Shown here one piece after another: positions 8,120 through 15,366 of a stretch of DNA of 51,601 nt. This stretch comes from FEN-1322 sp041663425 (GTDB lineage Bacteria > Omnitrophota > Gorgyraeia > 2-01-FULL-45-10). The DNA lies in assembly GCA_041663425.1 (NCBI GenBank), contig JBAYMS010000007.1:1-51601 (forward strand). Reading direction: 5' to 3'. Every line of letters begins with the position of its first letter. Within the stretch, counting starts at the first letter, position 1. The notes under the pieces are model-generated. The model did not search any database. It was not told the DNA's origin and worked only from the letters and a program-made list of their open reading frames with translations. Position numbers and translations under genes: made by a program.

Positions 8120-10377
8120 AGAAAAAAACTTTATTCTTCGCCGCCGTCGCCGGATTTACTGCGATCGCCGGACAGATAATTATTATGCGGGAATTTATGA
8201 TCGCATTTTCCGGAGATGAATTATCTGTTGGCATGGTCCTCTGCTCATGGCTGGCCGGAGGCGCTGTTGGAAGTTTGCTATTGCGCCATCTTGCGCAGAG
8301 AATAACGGCGAAGGTATTCGTCCTTTGGCTGTGTCAGATAGCTTTAAGTATTTACCTGCCGGTATCTATATTTTTAATTCGTTCGATAAGGGTTATCCTG
8401 TCCGCAAACCCGGGACAGATACTGCCATTCTATATTCTCCTAGCATCTAGCTTTCTCCTTCTTCTGCCAGTTTGCGCGACCTTAGGTTTTATTTTTCCTC
8501 TTCTTTGCCGCCTTTACAAGCCCGGCAGCGACAATATCCCCGGCGGTATAGCTAAAGTTTATGCATTTGAGTCACTCGGTTCTATGACAGGAGGACTTGC
8601 CGCAAGCTTTATTTTTATTGCTCTGCCCGATTCGTTTCAGGCCGTCGCGATTTTAAGTGCTGTAAACATTTTGTCAGGTTTTTTACTCATGCCTTCTTTC
8701 CAAAAAAAGAGGGGACTGTTTTTTGCTATAAATCTATTTTTATTAGTATGTGTGCTGTCGCTGTCTTTTGCGGGGGCTTGGCATAAGATAAATGCATATT
8801 CCTTCCAGAGACAATGGGGCGGGCATGAATTGTTGGAAACAAAAAATACTATTTATGAAAATCTTACCGTTTTAAAAAGGGGCGACGGTCAGACCTCATT
8901 TTTCGGCAACGGAGTGCGTCTCTATACCGTTCCTGATAGTCAATCCTCAGAGGAGAAAGTCAACTTCTGCCTTCTGGAGCACGGATCTGCGCAGGATATA
9001 CTTCTTGTCGGCGGCGGTGCCGGAGGATTGTTGACAGATATACTTAAACATCCGGTGTCCAGCGTTACATATCTTGAGCTTGACCCCGAGATCGTGAGGA
9101 TGGCGCAAAAAACTCTTCCAGAAGAATACCGCGCAGGACTGAACGATAAAAAAGTCGATATCGTAAATGTTGATGCCCGTTATTTTGTAAAGAATACGGC
9201 AAAAAGATATGATTGTGTCATTCTTGACGTGGGGGAACCTTGCAATGCTTTCATAAACAGGCTTTATACGCGTGATTTTTTTAAACAGTTAAAACGTATC
9301 TTGAAACCCGGCGGAATTTTCTCTTTTAGTGTGAGCGCTTCCGAAAGTTATATTAACCCCGAATCTGCGGATTATCTCAGATCCATTTTTCTCACCTTAA
9401 AAAGCGTTTTTCCGGCCGTTATAGCGATACCCGGAGAGATGGTATTTTTTATAGCTTCAGACGCAAAAGGCACCCTGACGTATGACTACAATGTTCTTAT
9501 GCGCAGAGCGGCAGAGAGGCGCGTAAACTTGCAATATGTGCGCGAATATTACCTGTCGGACAGGTTGAGTCAGGAAAAAGTAAATTATCTGGAAGGCGTA
9601 TTAAATAAAAATAAAAACGTAATGCTGAATCTCGATTTCCGTCCCAGTTCTTATTATTATGGCATAATCTCCTGGTCTTCGCGATTTACCGGTTCGCTCT
9701 TTACGAAGTTTCTCAGAGCGCTTGATATAAAAGTTATCCTGTCGGGGTTTTTGGTGATATTCTCTGCATTGATTTTCTTCTGCCGTCGCCCAAACCGGTC
9801 TTTAATGGCCGCATTGGCTATAGGCGGTTTCAGTCAGAGCGTTTTTCAGGTAGTCCTTATATTTTCGTTTCAGGTTATATACGGTTATCTTTTCTATAAG
9901 ATAGGACTTCTCTTTGCGTTCTTTATGCTGGGCCTATTTCTTTCAGGATGGCATTATTCGAGATCAGTAGTGTCTGCGATGCAGGCGAGGCAGAAAATGC
10001 TTCTGTCCCAGTCTGCCTCAGTACTATTCTCGGTCATGATCCCGGTGGTTTTATACCGCTTATCAAACACAAACTCTATCTTTGTGTCTGATCTGGGATC
10101 GGCCGTGCTCTTTCCGGCACTGTCTCTATCTGCAGGACTTATTGAAGGTTATCTATTTGCATCCGTTAACCAGGTTTATTCTGCGATGGCGCCGGATCCG
10201 GGCACGGCAAAAATAGCGGGGCTTACTTATGGGTGGGATCTCGCAGGCGCTTGCTTTGGGGCAGCGTTATGTGCAGCATTCCTTATACCTATTGCAGGCA
10301 TTTCAATAACTTGCTTTCTGTTGGCTGCGCTGAATATATTAATGTTGGGAATGCTTGTATTTTTAAGGCACGATTAA
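8116..10377 (+). CDS. polytopic spermidine synthase-like fusion protein
   Basis: A 753-residue protein: about six or seven membrane segments in residues 1-220, a spermidine synthase/methyltransferase domain at about 285-450, and another set of membrane segments at about 535-753. The nucleotide-binding signature is clear (LLVGGGAGGLL, then LELDPEIVRMAQ, then VDARYFV). The family acceptor motif DxxDP appears as DVGEP, so the second Asp is Glu; polyamine specificity is therefore uncertain. It is the last gene of the compact envelope operon and overlaps its neighbour by four bases. Membrane-fused members are known but mostly uncharacterised. Confidence 0.85.
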   Translation: MKKKTLFFAAVAGFTAIAGQIIIMREFMIAFSGDELSVGMVLCSWLAGGAVGSLLLRHLAQRITAKVFVLWLCQIALSIYLPVSIFLIRSIRVILSANPGQILPFYILLASSFLLLLPVCATLGFIFPLLCRLYKPGSDNIPGGIAKVYAFESLGSMTGGLAASFIFIALPDSFQAVAILSAVNILSGFLLMPSFQKKRGLFFAINLFLLVCVLSLSFAGAWHKINAYSFQRQWGGHELLETKNTIYENLTVLKRGDGQTSFFGNGVRLYTVPDSQSSEEKVNFCLLEHGSAQDILLVGGGAGGLLTDILKHPVSSVTYLELDPEIVRMAQKTLPEEYRAGLNDKKVDIVNVDARYFVKNTAKRYDCVILDVGEPCNAFINRLYTRDFFKQLKRILKPGGIFSFSVSASESYINPESADYLRSIFLTLKSVFPAVIAIPGEMVFFIASDAKGTLTYDYNVLMRRAAERRVNLQYVREYYLSDRLSQEKVNYLEGVLNKNKNVMLNLDFRPSSYYYGIISWSSRFTGSLFTKFLRALDIKVILSGFLVIFSALIFFCRRPNRSLMAALAIGGFSQSVFQVVLIFSFQVIYGYLFYKIGLLFAFFMLGLFLSGWHYSRSVVSAMQARQKMLLSQSASVLFSVMIPVVLYRLSNTNSIFVSDLGSAVLFPALSLSAGLIEGYLFASVNQVYSAMAPDPGTAKIAGLTYGWDLAGACFGAALCAAFLIPIAGISITCFLLAALNILMLGMLVFLRHD

Positions 10378-10378
10378 C

Positions 10379-10407
10379 TTGTCGCAGAATAAAGCTGATG
10401 ATATAAT
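10379..10407 (+). promoter_or_regulatory. sigma70-type promoter, extended -10, near-leaderless
   Basis: TTGTCG (10379-10384), a 17-base spacer ending in TGA, and a perfect TATAAT (10402-10407). The TG gives an extended -10. The downstream ATG at 10419 is only 11 bases beyond the -10, so the mRNA leader would be about five bases or less, and no Shine-Dalgarno sequence is present. The -35 box overlaps the first bases after the previous stop. Confidence 0.72.
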
Positions 10408-10418
10408 AATATCTAGAC

Positions 10419-10964
10419 ATGAAAAAATCCATTCCTTTAAATATAGCATATAGGCTCATAGGTTCCGGTCCGGTCGTTCTGGTAAGCTCGCTTTTTAACG
10501 GCAGGCCTGGCTTGACGCCCATAGCCTGGCACATGCCTGTATCGGATGAGCCCGCGATAGTAGCCCTCGAGATATGGGAAAAACATTTTATATATAAAGC
10601 GATACTGCAGACAGGTGATTTTGTTATTAACATACCTTCCAGCGATATGGCTAAAACGGTGTGCAGCCTGGGCGGAGTTTCCGGTAAAGACGCGGATAAA
10701 TTTGAAAAATACGGACTGGAAAAAGAAAGGTCCAAAAAAATAAAATCCCCCCGTCTTAAATCCGCGCTGGGAGTTCTCGAATGTAAATTGCATAAGGATA
10801 ACGCTATGCTTAAAAAATACAATATAGTTCTTGGTGATGTCCTGTATGCCGCCGCCGAGAAGGAAATTTTTTCGGATAGATGGCTTGTGGAGAAAAAAAG
10901 TCCTAAACTAATACATCATCTGGGCGGTAAGATATTTTCTGTCCCGGCAGATAAAATAATTTAA
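10419..10964 (+). CDS. flavin reductase-like (flavoredoxin-type) FMN-binding protein
   Basis: A 181-residue protein with the flavin reductase-like split barrel: PVVLVSSLFNGRPGLTPIAWHMPVS near the N-terminus, FIYKAILQTGDFVINIPS and GVLECKLH in the middle. Members bind FMN and either reduce it with NAD(P)H or act as flavoredoxin-type electron carriers. No signal peptide is present. The start is set by the near-leaderless promoter just upstream. The pseudopilin gene follows 11 bases after the stop. Confidence 0.88.
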   Translation: MKKSIPLNIAYRLIGSGPVVLVSSLFNGRPGLTPIAWHMPVSDEPAIVALEIWEKHFIYKAILQTGDFVINIPSSDMAKTVCSLGGVSGKDADKFEKYGLEKERSKKIKSPRLKSALGVLECKLHKDNAMLKKYNIVLGDVLYAAAEKEIFSDRWLVEKKSPKLIHHLGGKIFSVPADKII

Positions 10965-10975
10965 GGAGGACTGAA

Positions 10976-11497
10976 GTGAAAAAAGGTTTTACAATAATTG
11001 AAATCCTTATCGTTATAGCTGTGATAGGGATTTTGGCCGGTTTGGCGCTGCCGCGATTTAGGGGTATGCAGGATGAAGCGAACATAGCTAAATCGAACAG
11101 GGAGCTTAAAACTGTGCAGGCTGCTCTAGAAAGTTATGCAATGCATAACTCCGGGAACTATCCTGCGAATCTAAGCGTTTTAGCTGCCAGCACTACAGTG
11201 CCCCGCATAATCTCCAGCGTGCCTTCGGATCCTTTTGCTGCTGCAGGTACGGATTATGGATATTCGCTTTCATCGAATGGCGAATATTATGTGCTGTGGT
11301 CGGCGGGTGTTAATGGGGGCGGGACTGCTTCTGTAAGCGATGACGGCGCTGCAACTGTCTCAAATTCTCCATACATTACCAATGCGCGCACTATTAGTGT
11401 GTCGTCCGGAGGGTCCAGCGGCGGCACAAGCACCGGCGATTCAGGCGGTGATGATTCAGGCGGCACCGTTACACCTCCTTCATCAGGCTGCGGATAA
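10976..11497 (+). CDS. type II secretion/type IV pilin-like pseudopilin
   Basis: A 173-residue protein beginning with the prepilin motif KKGFTIIEILIVIAVIGIL: a peptidase would cut after Gly4, leaving Phe5, with Glu at mature position 5. The hydrophobic helix continues to about residue 25, and the globular part resembles GspG-type major pseudopilins (QAALESYAMHNSGNYP). The last 30 residues are rich in Gly, Ser, Asp and Thr with one Cys near the end. It starts at GTG 10976, fixed by AGGAGG four to nine bases upstream. No pilus assembly genes are nearby, so its apparatus lies elsewhere. Confidence 0.9.
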   Translation: MKKGFTIIEILIVIAVIGILAGLALPRFRGMQDEANIAKSNRELKTVQAALESYAMHNSGNYPANLSVLAASTTVPRIISSVPSDPFAAAGTDYGYSLSSNGEYYVLWSAGVNGGGTASVSDDGAATVSNSPYITNARTISVSSGGSSGGTSTGDSGGDDSGGTVTPPSSGCG

Positions 11498-11519
11498 ATT
11501 ATGTCATTTTCAATATAGT

Positions 11520-11756
11520 ATGAACAATAGTATGGAAAAAGACCTCGGAGAGCAGCCTATAGCGAAGATCATGACGCTTAATGGGCTTAAACCCCACGAT
11601 CTCGTTGCTGCATCGACAGAGCAAATAACCCATAAGATGGTTAGTCGTGCTGTAAAAGGCAGGCGCCTGACGCCAAATGTGAAATTTAAGATATTGACCG
11701 CCATTAATAAGGCCTCAGGGGAGCAATATTCAATAAAGGATCTTTTTACTTATTAA
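11520..11756 (+). CDS. small conserved helical protein, unknown function
   Basis: A 78-residue acidic-to-neutral protein containing DLGEQPIAKIM, LKPHDLVAASTEQITHK and GRRLTPNVKFKI. The second half looks like a helix-turn-helix of the kind found in small XRE-like regulators (ITHKMVSRAVKGRRLTP), but no family is certain. The start is unclear: ATG 11520 and ATG 11532 are both possible, and neither has a good ribosome site. Coding is supported by conserved-looking sequence and a defined stop shortly before a promoter. The fold and DNA binding are inferred, not shown. Confidence 0.6.
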   Translation: MNNSMEKDLGEQPIAKIMTLNGLKPHDLVAASTEQITHKMVSRAVKGRRLTPNVKFKILTAINKASGEQYSIKDLFTY

Positions 11757-11777
11757 GCTGGCTTCCTGCGTCCGGCG

Positions 11778-11786
11778 TGTTATAAT
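11778..11786 (+). promoter_or_regulatory. extended -10 promoter (TGT-TATAAT)
   Basis: TGTTATAAT at 11778-11786 is a perfect extended -10 in the 97-base gap between two genes. No good -35 hexamer is found at 16-18 bases, which extended -10 promoters can tolerate. The start site would lie near 11793, giving a leader of about 60 bases before ATG 11854, whose ribosome site AGGAGG (11842-11847) is well spaced. Confidence 0.6.
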
Positions 11787-11853
11787 AGGAAACCTGACAA
11801 ACGGTATAAAAATAGAATAAAGCAGTGAATGACAAGTAAATAGGAGGTTTACG

Positions 11854-12078
11854 ATGGGACTTTACAGTGATCCAACTGGATTTGGAAAAAGAAAACATAG
11901 TATAGCTGAGCGTAAGATCATCAAACGGAAGATGGTGCAGGCTATGGTAAAGAAGCTTAAAGCAGAAGGCAAAAAGGTAGACCGTCAGGCTATTAACAAG
12001 GAAGTATTTGATAATGTCCGTAGAAAACATCAGACCCAGAAGCCTAAGCATCAGCTGGTTATAAAAGGAGCAAAATGA
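11854..12078 (+). CDS. small basic conserved protein, unknown function
   Basis: A 74-residue, highly Lys/Arg-rich protein starting MGLYSDPTGFGKRKHS and ending in a basic tail. It has no membrane segment or signal peptide. The charge suggests nucleic-acid or ribosome binding, but I do not recognise a named family. Expression is supported by the AGGAGG site upstream, and the stop overlaps the next start (ATGA), so the two small proteins are translationally coupled. Confidence 0.65.
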   Translation: MGLYSDPTGFGKRKHSIAERKIIKRKMVQAMVKKLKAEGKKVDRQAINKEVFDNVRRKHQTQKPKHQLVIKGAK

Positions 12079-12554
12079 AAAAGAGCGCACCGGTAGGGCC
12101 GGACATAGCTGAAATCGTTATTAAAATGCAGGAGCAGCTGAATTCTTTAGAGAAGAAGATAGACGCCCTGATCAGTCAGCCTCCAGCAAGGTCATTTGAA
12201 CCTCGGCAGCATTCGAAGCCTTTCCAGCGTTTTGACCGTTCACATCATCAGGGTGACGATAGGCAGTCAGGCGGTTACCGGGAAAGAGTTTTACATAAAG
12301 CGACATGCGCAGATTGCAATACGACATGCGAAGTTCCTTTTAGGCCTACCGGAGATCGTCCGGTATATTGCAAAGAGTGCTTTACAAAACGCAAAGCCAG
12401 CAGTCCGTTCCAGGGAAACAGCGATAATAAGGCTCCGGAAAGAGAATTTTTCCATTCAGGCCGTTCCGACAGACATTCCGAACATGGCGACAGCAGAAAA
12501 CCGGCCGGCAGGAAAAGATCTTTTCCAAAGAAACGCAATAAGAAACGCTCCTAA
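12075..12554 (+). CDS. CxxC zinc-ribbon protein with basic tails
   Basis: A 159-residue protein with an N-terminal coiled-coil-like segment (residues 12-38, MQEQLNSLEKKIDALI), a zinc ribbon at about residues 76-100 (TCADCNTTCEVPF and PVYCKECF, giving two CxxC pairs) and long Arg/Lys/His/Ser-rich linkers. Small zinc-ribbon proteins of this type with the ATCADC...CKECF pattern recur in candidate phyla and are thought to bind RNA. It follows the basic 74-residue protein with a four-base overlap. Exact role unknown. Confidence 0.7.
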   Translation: MKKSAPVGPDIAEIVIKMQEQLNSLEKKIDALISQPPARSFEPRQHSKPFQRFDRSHHQGDDRQSGGYRERVLHKATCADCNTTCEVPFRPTGDRPVYCKECFTKRKASSPFQGNSDNKAPEREFFHSGRSDRHSEHGDSRKPAGRKRSFPKKRNKKRS

Positions 12555-12579
12555 ATATTTAGTCTCCGTTGCGATTTGA

Positions 12580-12608
12580 TTGTCCCGGGATAAACCCGGT
12601 GATATAAT
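12580..12608 (+). promoter_or_regulatory. sigma70-type promoter with stem in the spacer
   Basis: TTGTCC (12580-12585), a 17-base spacer ending TGA, and a perfect TATAAT (12603-12608), so again an extended -10. Inside the spacer, CCGGG at 12585-12589 and CCCGG at 12595-12599 form a short inverted repeat that may be an operator or chance. The start would be near 12615, before the AGGAG ribosome site at 12621-12625. Confidence 0.72.
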
Positions 12609-12634
12609 AAATAGTAAGCGAGGAGATGACAAAA

Positions 12635-13129
12635 ATGCCGCGAATTTTCAAGCGGATCAGGGAAGAAGCAATAAGCGTTTTACCCGCCATTCTCTATTTT
12701 TTCTTCGCAATAAACCTTTTCAGGCTTACCTTCGGATGGATGATGAGGTCGGAAGGTCTGCAATATATGCCATTTGTCCGTACTATAATAGCCTCGCTTA
12801 TTGTCGGCAAAATAATGATAATAGCCGATGCTCTGCCGTTCCTGAATAAATTTTCATCCAAACCTCTTATATATAACACCATCTGGAAAACTTCCATATA
12901 TTCTTTTTTTGGCTTCCTGTTCATATTCCTGGAAAAACTCATCCCCCTATTATTTAAATACAGCGATCCAAATCTCGCATGGCAGCATATGCTCAAAGAC
13001 ACTCATTGGCCGCGGTTCTGGAGCACACAGATATGGCTTGTGGTTCTTTTTCTGCTATTTGTAGTTTTCCGCGAGCTTCATATAGCGCTCGGCAAAGATA
13101 AGATGCGCCAGATATTTTTCGGGAAATAG
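12635..13129 (+). CDS. four-helix membrane protein, unknown function
   Basis: A 164-residue integral membrane protein with about four hydrophobic segments (near residues 12-32, 48-66, 84-103, 134-151). Positively charged loops alternate. The start at 12635 is preferred because AGGAG (12621-12625) is nine bases upstream; an ATG at 12626 sits directly on that site. I do not recognise a family. It is followed 13 bases later by the TudS-like gene, with which it is likely co-transcribed. Confidence 0.75.
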   Translation: MPRIFKRIREEAISVLPAILYFFFAINLFRLTFGWMMRSEGLQYMPFVRTIIASLIVGKIMIIADALPFLNKFSSKPLIYNTIWKTSIYSFFGFLFIFLEKLIPLLFKYSDPNLAWQHMLKDTHWPRFWSTQIWLVVLFLLFVVFRELHIALGKDKMRQIFFGK

Positions 13130-13142
13130 AGGCATATTTCAT

Positions 13143-13733
13143 ATGAGCAAAAAAGATAAAAAGATAATACTTATAGCGCAGTGTCTTGTAAACCCTTACT
13201 GCCGTGTGCATATACTCGGACAGAATTTTGAATTGTCGAGAGAGCTTGTAGACAATCTGATGGCAAAACGCGTCGGTATTATACAGTATCCGTGTCCGGA
13301 GACCACAGCTATGGGGCTGGGGCGCAATCCGCAGGGCAGGCAGCAATACGATAATATTTTTTTCAGGGACCATTGCAAAGAGCTGCTTAAAATACCAATG
13401 CTGATGGTTAGGGAGTTTGTCAAGAATGGCTACCGGCTCGTGGCATTCATAGGATTAGAGAACAGTCCCACATGCGGAATTAAGTGGGGTAAGCACAAAA
13501 CAAATAAACATCAGGCGGAATCCCCAAATCCTGTCGACAATCCCGATCCTGATGAGCCGGTTCTTAAAGGCATAATGGCTGAGATTCTCTCTGATGAGCT
13601 GGAAAAAAGCGGTATAAATATACCTCTTCTGGAATTTCCCTCGCAATCTGAAGCCGGATCCGAAAAACGTAAAAAATTCTGGAATGATTTCAATAAAGCT
13701 ATGGAACCATTGACAGAAAAAGGACAGGTATGA
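13143..13733 (+). CDS. TudS/DUF523-related putative desulfidase
   Basis: A 196-residue protein of the TudS-related group (including the CD3072 type). Cysteine motifs line up with cluster ligands of the family: QCLVNPYCR, PCPETTAMG and NSPTCG. Family members bind a [4Fe-4S] cluster by three cysteines and remove sulfur from thio-compounds such as thiouracil; the substrate here is unknown. It overlaps the next gene by four bases, and the following genes also process sulfur, supporting a sulfur role (inference). Confidence 0.85.
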   Translation: MSKKDKKIILIAQCLVNPYCRVHILGQNFELSRELVDNLMAKRVGIIQYPCPETTAMGLGRNPQGRQQYDNIFFRDHCKELLKIPMLMVREFVKNGYRLVAFIGLENSPTCGIKWGKHKTNKHQAESPNPVDNPDPDEPVLKGIMAEILSDELEKSGINIPLLEFPSQSEAGSEKRKKFWNDFNKAMEPLTEKGQV

Positions 13734-14080
13734 GTTTAGAAAAAGCGAAGAAGCATTATCAAGGTAAGGCAGGCTCCGATAAGATGAATTGCGGCCAGGC
13801 TGTAATAGCGGCTTTCAGGGAAAAGTTTTTAGTAGGTGATGAAGACGTTAAGATATTTGCCGGCTACGGCTCCGGCAAAGCTCCCGAAGGTGTGTGCGGT
13901 GCTTATTATGCCGCTAAATTTATGCTCGAAGGAAAACATAAAGATAAGATCCGTGCGTGTGAAGAAATGTTTTTATTGAATGCCGGATCGGTTAAATGTA
14001 AGGAAATAAGGGCTCTTAAGAAGCTGCCATGCCTGGGCTGTGTCGAAAAGATAGCCGAGTTTTTGGAAACTATAGAATAA
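13730..14080 (+). CDS. C_GCAxxG_C_C-like redox protein
   Basis: A 116-residue cysteine-rich protein resembling the C_GCAxxG_C_C family: NCGQAVIAAF near the N-terminus, then GVCGAYYAAKFM, a Cys in the ACEEMF segment, and closing VKCKEIR and LPCLGCVE. The usual CGAxxGA is CGAYYAA here. These small proteins may bind a metal or redox cofactor, but their function is not established. It overlaps the TudS-like gene by four bases and precedes the persulfide-dioxygenase-like gene by 11 bases. Confidence 0.8.
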   Translation: MSLEKAKKHYQGKAGSDKMNCGQAVIAAFREKFLVGDEDVKIFAGYGSGKAPEGVCGAYYAAKFMLEGKHKDKIRACEEMFLLNAGSVKCKEIRALKKLPCLGCVEKIAEFLETIE

Positions 14081-14091
14081 GCGGGGCTTAT

Positions 14092-15327
14092 ATGAATAAA
14101 CCATTAGAAATTAAGCAATTTATCGCGGGGAGCTGCTACTCTTATATTTTGAGTTCACAGGATGAGGGTTTGATAATAGATCCGCACATAAGCATGGGCG
14201 GTGAGTATAGTAATTATCTGAAGAAGAAAAACCTTAAGCTTAAATATGTGATAGATACTCATACGCATGCGGATCATTTTTCCTTGGCAGCGGTATTGAA
14301 GAAGGATATTAAAGCCGTAGTTGTAATGCATGAAAAAGCTGTTTCTAAGGTAGCCGACCGCAGAGTAAAAGATAATGACGTAATAGAGATCGGTGCCGCG
14401 CGCATAAGAGTTATTTATACGCCGGGACATACCGATGACGCTATAAGTATTTACTGTGAAGGTAATTTATTTACCGGAGACGTTCTTCTGATCGGCAGCG
14501 TGGGGAGGACAGATTTTCAGAACGGATCCCCGGAATCTATGTTCGATACTTTGCAGAAATTGAAAGCACTTAATAGCGCAACAACAGTTTTCCCCGGGCA
14601 TGATTATAACGGAAAAAGATCTTCGACTATCAGCAGGGAAAGCGGAACGAACCCCTTTCTTAAAGAAAATAACCGTGAAAATTTTATAAAGACCATGCGG
14701 TCAAAAAATATTTCAAAACCTTTCAATATTGATAATATCGTCCGGGTAAATCAAAATGGTGAAGCGGCTGCCCTAGAGATGATCTCTCCCAAAGAAGCGG
14801 ACGTCCTTACAGCCAAGGATCTTTCTGTAAAGTTTCTGGATGTCAGGTCTGTCCCGGAATATAACGAAGCCCATATAAAAAATTCTATAAATATTCCTGT
14901 TGATATGCTGGCGGGCAAGGTAAATGAACTATCCGCCTCAAAAGAAAAATATATTGTCCTATGCAGAACGGGTAGCAGGTCAGCAATGGCGGCTGATATG
15001 CTAATGCGCTCAGGCATCGCGTCAGTCAAAGTGATGGGCGGCGGGATGATCGGATGGCAGAAAGACGGTCTCCCGGTAATTAAAGGCCCGCGCGTTATAT
15101 CGCTGGAACGGCAGGTGAGGATAATCGCAGGAAGCCTGGTTTTGTCAGGCATATTGCTATCATGGCTTGTAAACTGGGCGTTCATATTTATATCGTTGTT
15201 TGTAAGCTGCGGGCTCATATATGCAGGCCTTACCGACAACTGTATGATGGGTATGCTGCTGATGAACCTGCCGTATAATAAAAAATTGTATAAAACAAAA
15301 GCCGGCGGCGGAACATGTTCGGTATAA
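14092..15327 (+). CDS. persulfide dioxygenase-like MBL-rhodanese-DUF2892 fusion
   Basis: A 411-residue three-part protein. Residues 1-200: metallo-beta-lactamase domain of the ETHE1/persulfide dioxygenase type (DTHTHADHF, GHTDDAIS, SVGRTDFQNG, FPGHDYNG). About 240-340: rhodanese domain with active-site loop CRTGSRS. About 345-411: DUF2892 membrane segment (SLERQVRIIAGSLVLSGILL and the TDNCMMGMLLMNLP end). The known chemistry is oxidation of persulfide sulfur to sulfite and sulfur transfer; a membrane anchor would place it at the inner membrane. The ATG at 14092 is chosen over an upstream in-frame ATG at 14029 that lies inside the preceding gene. Confidence 0.9.
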   Translation: MNKPLEIKQFIAGSCYSYILSSQDEGLIIDPHISMGGEYSNYLKKKNLKLKYVIDTHTHADHFSLAAVLKKDIKAVVVMHEKAVSKVADRRVKDNDVIEIGAARIRVIYTPGHTDDAISIYCEGNLFTGDVLLIGSVGRTDFQNGSPESMFDTLQKLKALNSATTVFPGHDYNGKRSSTISRESGTNPFLKENNRENFIKTMRSKNISKPFNIDNIVRVNQNGEAAALEMISPKEADVLTAKDLSVKFLDVRSVPEYNEAHIKNSINIPVDMLAGKVNELSASKEKYIVLCRTGSRSAMAADMLMRSGIASVKVMGGGMIGWQKDGLPVIKGPRVISLERQVRIIAGSLVLSGILLSWLVNWAFIFISLFVSCGLIYAGLTDNCMMGMLLMNLPYNKKLYKTKAGGGTCSV

Positions 15328-15366
15328 AATCTGTATTAATATTTTAAAAAAATAGGAGGAGTGGTC

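Noticed and set aside
12585..12599. CCGGG-ATAAA-CCCGG hairpin as a terminator
   Set aside because: No T-run follows and it lies within a promoter spacer; at most an operator-like palindrome.
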